Assembly (NCBI GenBank): GCA_016205125.1
Contig: JACQJE010000113.1
Location: 1-11,282 of the forward strand
Length of the DNA stretch: 11,282 nt
Origin: Deltaproteobacteria bacterium
Lineage (GTDB): Bacteria; Bdellovibrionota; O2-12-FULL-43-9; JACQJE01
Reading direction: 5' to 3'
Program-made: the position numbers and the translations under genes
Shown here: piece by piece, positions 1-5,747 of the stretch
Position numbering within the stretch: position 1 is the stretch's first letter
Layout of the letters: the number at the start of each line of letters is the position of its first letter
The notes under the pieces: generated by a model
Seen by the model: the letters and a program-made list of their open reading frames with translations, nothing else
Databases searched by the model: none
What the model was told of the DNA's origin: nothing

Positions 1-2
1 AA

Positions 3-623
3 CTCCTCGGGACAGACCCTCTGGAGTGGTTTCACTGGGCCCCCTATAGAGAGGGTAGAGGTTTTTGTTCTGGAAATCGAAAACTTGGCCTGGAGGGAGC
101 GACGATTTTTGTTCCATCGGGTGAGAGAGAATCTCTTCAGAAGGAGCTTCAGGAGAAAGGGGCCTTCCCGATGGAGCAGGCGCTTTATGAAGTTCTGCGC
201 ATTGAGAATGGTTTCCCGAAATGGGGGAGAGATATGGGCGGAGAAGAGCTCCCCATGGAGGCCCAGCTCACCCCGATTGCCATTTCCTACACGAAGGGTT
301 GTTATCTGGGTCAGGAGGTGATTCAGCGGATCAAGACTTACGGAGAGCCGCCGAAGAGGCTGGTCTTCTTAGAGATAGAAGGGGATTCTCTCCCTCCACA
401 GGGAACACTCCTGAGAAAAGGGGGGGAAATTGTGGGGCGTGTGACTTCATCTACATTTTCGTTCCGCTTAGGAAAAAATATCGCAATGGGATATGTGAGG
501 AAAGAATGCAAGGAGCCGGGAACTCTGCTTGAGATCGATGGATTTCCGGCTGCGATGGTTTGTGTTCAGAGGCTCCCCTGGTTAGCGCCTTATGGGATTG
601 TGGAGGATGCCAAGCAGCGATGA
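3..623 (+). CDS. ygfZ: YgfZ/GcvT-like folate-binding protein, 5'-truncated by window edge
   Basis: The reading frame is open from the first complete codon of the window to TGA at 621-623, giving the last 206 residues of a protein that begins upstream. The diagnostic feature is K-G-C-Y-L-G-Q-E encoded at 294-317, followed by a basic stretch and KRLVFLEIEG. This is the conserved cysteine motif of the YgfZ branch of the aminomethyltransferase (GcvT) fold. YgfZ proteins bind tetrahydrofolate and help make or repair certain iron-sulfur enzymes, for example MiaB-type tRNA modification enzymes; they are cytosolic. The later segment, with GRVTSSTFSFRLGK and then IAMGYVRKE, fits the C-terminal barrel domain shared with GcvT. 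Genuine GcvT lacks the KGCYxGQE motif, so YgfZ is preferred. The stop overlaps the start of the aldehyde dehydrogenase gene (ATGA), indicating one transcript. An internal ATG at 171 is not a likely start because homology-like sequence continues upstream of it. Confidence 0.85.
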   Translation, partial: LLGTDPLEWFHWAPYREGRGFCSGNRKLGLEGATIFVPSGERESLQKELQEKGAFPMEQALYEVLRIENGFPKWGRDMGGEELPMEAQLTPIAISYTKGCYLGQEVIQRIKTYGEPPKRLVFLEIEGDSLPPQGTLLRKGGEIVGRVTSSTFSFRLGKNIAMGYVRKECKEPGTLLEIDGFPAAMVCVQRLPWLAPYGIVEDAKQR

Positions 624-2197
624 TCGAACGCACCATCAAATCGCACAACCCCGCGACGGGGGAATATCTGGGTGAAGTTCACGTCGATGAACCCGAGCGC
701 GTCAAAGAAATCGTGGCGCTCAGCCGCAAAGCGGCCAGAGAATGGGGGAGACGCACCTTCCTGGAGCGGGGGGATTCTCTCCTGGGCCTTCAGCAGGTCA
801 TTGTGCGTCGCGCAGATGAAATTGCCGAGGTCATCAGTTCGGAGACGGGAAAACCGCGGATTGAAGCGATGGCCGCAGAAATTGCGCCTGTTGTCTACGC
901 TCTGCGCTATTGGAGAAAGAGAGCGGCCAAAGTTCTCAAACCAAAAACGATCCCGCTCCGGTTTCTGGTTTACAAGAAAAGTTATCTCACTTTTTATCCC
1001 CTTGGCGTTGTCGGTCTGATTGCCCCCTGGAATTATCCCTTTGCCATTCCGATGGGGGACATGACGATGGCCCTCATAGCGGGCAATAGCATTCTGCTCA
1101 AGCCCTCGGAGCAAACCCCTCTGGTCGGGAAGTTGATTGCCTCTCTTTTTAAAGAGGCTGACTTTCCGGAGGGGGTCGTTTCAGTCCTCTTCGGGGGAGG
1201 GGATACTGGAGCTGCGCTGATTGGCGCTGGAGTCGATAAAATTGTCTTTACCGGGGGAGGGTCGACGGGCAGACGCGTGATGGCGATGGCCGCAGAAACT
1301 CTCACCCCAGTGACTTTAGAGCTGGGCGGCAAGGACCCTATGATTATTTGTGAGGATGCCGATCTGGAGTTGGCTGTAGAGGGGGCGCTTTGGGGAGGGA
1401 TGAGTAACGCGGGCCAGACCTGTGCAGGAGTCAAAAGGATCTATATAGCCAGGAAGATTGCAGAGCCGTTTATTGAGGCTCTTGTGAAAAGGGCGGAGCG
1501 GCTTCGCCTTGGCGTGCCGGCAGATGACCATGTCGTCGATGTGGGCGCTATTGTGCTGGAGCGGCAGATCGATCTTTACCGGAGCCAGCTTGCTGACGCG
1601 GAGGCACAGGGGGCAAAGATTTTATGTGGGGGACGTGAGTGGTCTGCGTATCACAAAGGGCGTTTTTTTGCTCCGACGGTGGTGGTCCATGTGCAGGGGA
1701 ACATGCGTCTCGTTCGGGAAGAGACCTTTGGTCCCATTCTCGCTGTTGATGAGGTCGATTCGGTGGAGGAGGCGATCGATAAGGCGAATGATTCTGAACT
1801 GGGGTTGTGCGCAAGTGTCTGGAGCCGCGATATAAATCGGGCAAAAAGAATTGCAGAGCGGCTCGAAGCGGGAACGGTTGTGATTAATGACTGCACTTTT
1901 ACGCACGCATTAGTGGAAACCCCCTGGGGAGGTGTGAAAAAGAGTGGATTTGGCCGTGTCCATTCGGATGAGGGGCTGAAGGAGTTTGTCAATTGGCGTC
2001 ACATTAACTATAACCGCGGCGGCAGAGCGGGAAATACCCTATGGGGAAGAGCGTTCTGGTGGTTCCCTTACTCTCCTGCAAAATACCGGCTCTTTCGGGC
2101 ACTGACCGATTGGCTGGGAACCTATGGATGGTGGTCAAGAGGTCGTGCGTTCCTGGCGATGGTAAAAGCATTTTGGAAGATGAAGAGGATCCATTAG
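620..2197 (+). CDS. NAD(P)-dependent aldehyde dehydrogenase with aromatic C-terminal tail
   Basis: A 525-residue member of the aldehyde dehydrogenase superfamily, oxidising an aldehyde to the carboxylate with NAD(P)+. The motifs are all present: APWNYP with catalytic Asn138, cofactor-contacting KPSE (Lys161), the Rossmann segment FTGGGSTG near 210-217, TLELGG with general base Glu234, GQTCAG with nucleophile Cys268, and EETFGP with cofactor-binding Glu368. The frame is open upstream to an ATG at 560, but ATG 620 is chosen: it overlaps the preceding stop as ATGA, has GGAGG upstream at 602-606, and begins at the usual family N-terminus. After the core (to about residue 463) comes a roughly 60-residue tail rich in Trp, Phe, Tyr, Arg and Lys. 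Its pattern resembles membrane-associating tails of fatty-aldehyde-type enzymes, but it could equally be an oligomerisation segment. The substrate cannot be read from sequence. The stop overlaps the next start by one base. Confidence 0.93.
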   Translation: MIERTIKSHNPATGEYLGEVHVDEPERVKEIVALSRKAAREWGRRTFLERGDSLLGLQQVIVRRADEIAEVISSETGKPRIEAMAAEIAPVVYALRYWRKRAAKVLKPKTIPLRFLVYKKSYLTFYPLGVVGLIAPWNYPFAIPMGDMTMALIAGNSILLKPSEQTPLVGKLIASLFKEADFPEGVVSVLFGGGDTGAALIGAGVDKIVFTGGGSTGRRVMAMAAETLTPVTLELGGKDPMIICEDADLELAVEGALWGGMSNAGQTCAGVKRIYIARKIAEPFIEALVKRAERLRLGVPADDHVVDVGAIVLERQIDLYRSQLADAEAQGAKILCGGREWSAYHKGRFFAPTVVVHVQGNMRLVREETFGPILAVDEVDSVEEAIDKANDSELGLCASVWSRDINRAKRIAERLEAGTVVINDCTFTHALVETPWGGVKKSGFGRVHSDEGLKEFVNWRHINYNRGGRAGNTLWGRAFWWFPYSPAKYRLFRALTDWLGTYGWWSRGRAFLAMVKAFWKMKRIH

Positions 2198-3030
2198 TGA
2201 AGAAAAGAGTCGTCACTTTTGTCATTGTGCCGATGGCGATTGTCACAGTTTGTGTGGTCCTGTTTGTGGCGATTAACCTCCTCCTGAAAGAGTATAAAAG
2301 CGCAAGTGACTATCTGGATGACATGATGCGTACCTCTGGTCAGCGCCGCTGGCAGGCGGCGTTTGCGCTGTCAAAAAAATTGCAGGGGAGAGAGGAGGGA
2401 GAGAAAGATCAGCTCTCCTCTGACGATGTTTCAAAACTTTTGTCGCTTTTTGAAGATTCGCTTGGGGGAGACCCGCAATTGACGCGCTATCTTGCCATCG
2501 CTTTGGGACAGGCTGGGGATCATCGGGCCGTGCTGGCGCTTCAAAAGGCCCTTCATCTGCCGGATGAGGATACCCTGATCTACTCTCTGCTCGCTCTTGG
2601 TCATCTGAGCGGGCATGAAGCGATCGAAGAGATGATCCATTTAACTTCACATCAGAGTGGAGCCGTTCGACAAGTCGCTGTGTATGTACTGGGAACTTTC
2701 GGGAAACCGGCACTCATCAAACCGATCTCAGCAAGATTGGGGGATCCCGTTCCACAAGTGAGATGGAATTCAGCGATTGCATTAGCCAGACTGGGGAGTG
2801 ATGCGGGTGTAGAAGAGTTGAAGAAAATATTTCTGGAATTTCCCCCCGATGTTTTTTCCGCGCTCATCGGAAAAGAGAAGGAAGATCTGAAATTAAATGC
2901 GATTCGTGCCGCTTCAAAACTTGGATCCGAAAAATTTACTTCTGAGTTTCAGCAGCTCAGCGAAAAGGATGAGAGCCTCAAAGTGCGCAGTGCTGCTCTT
3001 GAGGCGTTAAAAAATCTCTCTACAAAGTAG
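2197..3030 (+). CDS. Membrane-anchored HEAT-repeat protein
   Basis: A 277-residue protein starting at GTG 2197, whose first base is the last base of the aldehyde dehydrogenase stop. AGAGGA at 2184-2189 sits seven bases upstream, which is why this start is preferred over an in-frame ATG at 2041 that would overlap the previous gene by 52 codons. Residues about 5-30 form one hydrophobic helix after two or three basic residues, a signal-anchor pattern with the rest probably outside the cytoplasm. From about residue 48 to 275 the protein is a chain of paired amphipathic helices of HEAT/PBS-lyase type. Recurring units such as RYLAIALGQAGD, YSLLALGHLSG, RQVAVYVLGTFG, RWNSAIALARLG and RSAALEALKNL are visible. 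Such solenoids bind other proteins and have no catalytic residues. Its place just before a respiratory complex operon suggests assembly or scaffolding, but that is inference only. Confidence 0.85.
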   Translation: MKKRVVTFVIVPMAIVTVCVVLFVAINLLLKEYKSASDYLDDMMRTSGQRRWQAAFALSKKLQGREEGEKDQLSSDDVSKLLSLFEDSLGGDPQLTRYLAIALGQAGDHRAVLALQKALHLPDEDTLIYSLLALGHLSGHEAIEEMIHLTSHQSGAVRQVAVYVLGTFGKPALIKPISARLGDPVPQVRWNSAIALARLGSDAGVEELKKIFLEFPPDVFSALIGKEKEDLKLNAIRAASKLGSEKFTSEFQQLSEKDESLKVRSAALEALKNLSTK

Positions 3031-3038
3031 TTCTCATC

Positions 3039-3067
3039 TTGACAGTTAGCGTGACACACTGTACGAA
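3039..3067 (+). promoter_or_regulatory. Candidate sigma70-type promoter for the bc-complex operon
   Basis: A perfect TTGACA at 3039-3044 is followed after 17 bases by TACGAA (3062-3067), a weak -10 with T1, A2 and A5 matching. Transcription would start near 3074, about 30 bases before the Rieske ATG. It lies in the only sizeable gap (73 bases) between the HEAT gene and the Rieske gene, which suggests the four complex genes form their own unit. The -10 is poor, so activator help or read-through from upstream is possible. Confidence 0.4.
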
Positions 3068-3103
3068 AAAGGGATATTTTTTCATTATTATTTAAGGGCA
3101 TTC

Positions 3104-3808
3104 ATGGCTGACGAGAAGAAAACGGAAGGCGAAATAAAGAGTTCCGCTTCGATTCCTGCAGAAGAGAAAGGATCTGCACCTGAAGCAGGAGGTGCGAAAC
3201 CTCCTGCGGCTGCGAAAGGGGTAGCGGCGCCAAAAAAGCCCGGCGAAGGGCTTTTAGGGGGAGCGCCGAAGCGGGGAATGGAAGAGGAGGGAGAAGCGGG
3301 AGGGGCGCAGGAAGCCGCAGAGCCGATTAGCCGCCGGAGATTCCTTTCATGGCTCACGTTGGGGTGGGTGGCATTTGCGGGCGCATTGGGAGCCTTTGCC
3401 ACCGGGATGCTGCGCTTCATGTTTCCGAACGTTCTTTTTGAGCCGCCGATGACTTTCAAGGCAGAGCCTCCTTCACAATATCCCGTGGATACGGTCAATA
3501 CGGATCTCACGAACAAATACAAAGTCTGGATTGTTCACAATGAAGATGGGATTTTTGCGCTGCGAGCCGTCTGTACGCATCTCGGTTGTACGCCGCGCTG
3601 GCTTGAGTCGGAAGGGAAATTTAAATGCCCTTGCCATGGCAGCGGTTTTTACATGAATGGTATTAATTTCGAAGGCCCGGCTCCACGGCCGCTCGAACGC
3701 TACCGCATCTCCGTTGGTGAAGACGGAAGGATCTTAGTCGACATGAGCAGGCGGTACGCGTTCGAAAAGGGTGAGTGGGTTGATCCCAACTCCATCATTA
3801 AATTATAG
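3104..3808 (+). CDS. Rieske [2Fe-2S] iron-sulfur subunit of bc-type complex
   Basis: A 234-residue Rieske protein that takes the first electron from quinol at the Qo site and hands it to cytochrome c. The cluster ligands lie in CTHLGC (157-162) and CPCHGS (175-180), giving Cys157, His159, Cys175 and His178, with the disulfide pair Cys162 and Cys177. GPAPRPL follows at 191-197. A Tat-type twin-arginine motif, SRRRFL (76-81), precedes the single membrane anchor (about 82-104), as usual for Rieske subunits exported folded. Residues 1-75 are an unusual hydrophilic extension rich in Ala, Gly, Pro, Glu and Lys, probably disordered and cytoplasmic. The Ser that tunes the cluster is kept (Ser180), but the residue two after it, normally Tyr in high-potential Rieske proteins, is Phe182; loss of that Tyr hydroxyl is known to lower the midpoint potential. 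The start ATG has AAGGG at 3094-3098. It is first in an operon with cytochrome b genes. Confidence 0.96.
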   Translation: MADEKKTEGEIKSSASIPAEEKGSAPEAGGAKPPAAAKGVAAPKKPGEGLLGGAPKRGMEEEGEAGGAQEAAEPISRRRFLSWLTLGWVAFAGALGAFATGMLRFMFPNVLFEPPMTFKAEPPSQYPVDTVNTDLTNKYKVWIVHNEDGIFALRAVCTHLGCTPRWLESEGKFKCPCHGSGFYMNGINFEGPAPRPLERYRISVGEDGRILVDMSRRYAFEKGEWVDPNSIIKL

Positions 3809-3831
3809 CAAATGATAGCGCGCAATCATGC

Positions 3832-3837
3832 GGAGAG
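3832..3837 (+). promoter_or_regulatory. Ribosome binding site deciding the cytochrome b start
   Basis: GGAGAG at 3832-3837 lies five bases before ATG 3843 but just after the alternative in-frame ATG at 3828. The upstream ATG has no purine-rich site at the proper distance. The downstream start is therefore preferred, which trims five residues. Confidence 0.5.
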
Positions 3838-3842
3838 AGGGG

Positions 3843-4649
3843 ATGAGCGCAGAAGAACAGAAAGAAGAGAAAGAGAGTCTTATCGAAAAGATTGTCCAGT
3901 CACAAATCTGGAAGTCAATGATGCGTCATGGTTTTCCCAATACCAGGCGCAATCGGGTTCTCGCGGTTTCCAGTAACGTTTTCCTCCATTTGCATCCCAT
4001 TACCATCAGAAAGTCGGGTGTTCGGTTGAGCTATACCTGGGGGATGGGGGGGATCACCTTTTACTTTTTCATGATCGAAGTGATCACCGGTATTCTTTTG
4101 ATGTTCTATTATCGACCGACTGCGGCCGCTGCCTATAATGACATTCTGGCGCTTCGGGAGCATGTGACTTTGGGGATATTCAGGGAGATGCACCGATGGG
4201 GTGCGCACGCGATGGTGCTTGCCGTGTGGCTTCATATGCTGCGTGTTTTTCTGACCGGCGCCTACAAGCCGCCCCGGGAGTTCAACTGGGCCATCGGTGT
4301 GATTCTGTTGACGCTGACTCTTTTCCTCAGCTTCACGGGCTATCTTCTCCCCTGGGATCAGCTTGCGATCTGGGCTGTCAGCGTGGGAACAAATATGGCG
4401 GGTGCCGCCCCCTTCATTGGGGCAGAGGGTCCCGGTTCATCTTTCCTGAAAATTGGGGATATCCACCTGATTCATTCCGGAAGTGATATGCGATTCGCGC
4501 TCCTGGGGGGTCGGTTTGTTGGAGAGGCGACCTTGCTTCGCTTCTACGTTCTGCATTGTGTCGCTGTTCCGTTTATTGCAGTTTTGCTGATGTCTGTGCA
4601 TTTTTGGCGGGTCCGTAAAGATGGCGGCATTTCATCGCCAGTGAATTAG
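3843..4649 (+). CDS. petB: Cytochrome b (b6-like, N-terminal half) of bc-type complex
   Basis: A 268-residue diheme cytochrome b carrying electrons across the membrane from the Qo to the Qi site. It has the four-helix core of cytochrome b6: helices near 66-88, 113-135, 149-170 and 232-254. The haem ligands are visible: His117 (in MHRW) and His131 (in WLHM) on helix B with 13 residues between, and His238 (LHCV) and His253 (VHFW) on helix D with 14 between. The 14-residue spacing is typical of b6f-type and split cytochromes b rather than mitochondrial-type ones. TGAYKPPRE after helix B and TGYLLPWDQ in helix C are further family signatures. The Cys that covalently holds haem ci in b6f (Y-C-L-G-G) is Gly here (SYTWGMGG), so that haem is either absent or held differently. 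About 45 hydrophilic residues precede the first helix. The C-terminal half of cytochrome b is the separate next gene, seven bases downstream. Confidence 0.95.
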   Translation: MSAEEQKEEKESLIEKIVQSQIWKSMMRHGFPNTRRNRVLAVSSNVFLHLHPITIRKSGVRLSYTWGMGGITFYFFMIEVITGILLMFYYRPTAAAAYNDILALREHVTLGIFREMHRWGAHAMVLAVWLHMLRVFLTGAYKPPREFNWAIGVILLTLTLFLSFTGYLLPWDQLAIWAVSVGTNMAGAAPFIGAEGPGSSFLKIGDIHLIHSGSDMRFALLGGRFVGEATLLRFYVLHCVAVPFIAVLLMSVHFWRVRKDGGISSPVN

Positions 4650-4656
4650 AGGCACC

Positions 4657-5739
4657 ATGATCAGTTTTCTAAAAGATTTTTTCAATTTTCTCGCATCCCC
4701 TTCCATCTTTATGTTTTTGCTGGTCGGTTTTTTTGCTCTCTTTTTCAGATATATTGAATTTTTCACGCGACCGAAAGTGGGGGCGGCGCTTTTCAGCGGG
4801 TTGATGCTTTTTTATCTCGCGAGCTTGCTGGATCCCCACTTTCGCTCCATTGCTCTCACTCCTGACAACGTTCCGATCGCTATGATGCTCTTTGCTGTTC
4901 TCTTTTTTACCTGGTACGGCCTCAAGCAGGGGGTGGAGAATGACCGGTATCTTGCCAAAGGTGAAGATTTTCCGCTTAAAGCCGAAGCGCAGAAAAAGGT
5001 CTTTGTCTGGCCCGATTTGGTCTATATTGAGTTGATGTGCATTGTTGTCATGACTGTTTTTCTCATTGTCTGGTCCATTGGCCTCAAAGCCCCATTGGAA
5101 GCACCGGCGAACCCAGCGATGTCTCCCAATCCATCCAAAGCGCCATGGTACTTTTTGGGACTGCAGGAGATGCTTGTCTATTTCGATCCGTGGTATGCAG
5201 GTGTTCTCCTGCCGGGTTTGATCATTGTTGGTTTAGCGGCCATTCCCTACATTGATGTCAATCCGAAAGGGAGCGGTTATTATACCTTCAAAGAGAGAAA
5301 ATTCGCGATTATCGCCTTTCTTTTCGGGTTTCTCGTTCTGTGGGTTTCCCTTATTGTGCTCGGGACATTTTTGCGAGGTCCAAACTGGAACTTCTTTGGC
5401 CCGTTTGAAAAGTGGGATGTGCACAAAGTGGTGCCATTGCTCAACGTAAACTTGTCCGAAATCATCTGGGTCAAGCTCTTCAGAATAAGCCTTCCCCAGA
5501 ACTGGCTGGTGCGGGAGTTTTTCGGACTTATCCTGGCGGCTGCATATCTCCTTGTGCCGCCCCTCTGGCTGACGAAGAGATATTTAAAAGATCTTTTTGA
5601 AAAAATGGGTCCTGCCCGCTACGGTGTACTCATGTTTCTCGTGATGATGATGGCGAGTCTCCCCATTAAGATGCTGTTGCGTTGGGCCTTTAATTTAAAA
5701 TATATCGTTTCCATACCGGAATTTTTCTTTAACATCTGA
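4657..5739 (+). CDS. Enlarged cytochrome b C-terminal subunit (subunit IV-like)
   Basis: A 360-residue hydrophobic protein that corresponds in part to subunit IV/C-terminal cytochrome b and should complete the Qo site. Canonical subunit IV has about 160 residues and three helices; here about eight are visible, near 14-35, 43-60, 70-90, 119-143, 179-199, 216-239, 288-308 and 322-342. The core match is residues 119-240: SKAPWYFLGLQE at about 160-171 sits where the Qo motif PEWY is expected, with the motif reading APWY. The catalytic Glu of PEWY is thus missing and Glu171 is a possible substitute. RGPNWNFFGPF (240-250) is another conserved patch, as I recall, in menaquinol-type complexes. The three N-terminal and two C-terminal extra helices are the unusual part. 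AGAGG at 4648-4652 provides the ribosome site, and the gene lies between cytochrome b and the octahaem cytochrome with gaps of seven and eight bases. Confidence 0.88.
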   Translation: MISFLKDFFNFLASPSIFMFLLVGFFALFFRYIEFFTRPKVGAALFSGLMLFYLASLLDPHFRSIALTPDNVPIAMMLFAVLFFTWYGLKQGVENDRYLAKGEDFPLKAEAQKKVFVWPDLVYIELMCIVVMTVFLIVWSIGLKAPLEAPANPAMSPNPSKAPWYFLGLQEMLVYFDPWYAGVLLPGLIIVGLAAIPYIDVNPKGSGYYTFKERKFAIIAFLFGFLVLWVSLIVLGTFLRGPNWNFFGPFEKWDVHKVVPLLNVNLSEIIWVKLFRISLPQNWLVREFFGLILAAAYLLVPPLWLTKRYLKDLFEKMGPARYGVLMFLVMMMASLPIKMLLRWAFNLKYIVSIPEFFFNI

Positions 5740-5747
5740 AGGGACAT

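Noticed and set aside
560..619. Upstream in-frame ATG extension of the aldehyde dehydrogenase
   Set aside because: It would overlap the YgfZ gene by over 60 bases and adds 20 residues unlike the family; ATG 620 with the ATGA overlap is the better start.
590..1114. Long minus-strand frame inside the aldehyde dehydrogenase gene
   Set aside because: A shadow frame: no family resemblance, no ribosome site, and the plus strand encodes all ALDH catalytic motifs.
2041..2196. Upstream in-frame ATG extension of the HEAT protein
   Set aside because: It overlaps the conserved frame of the aldehyde dehydrogenase and would bury the signal anchor; GTG 2197 has a ribosome site at the right distance.
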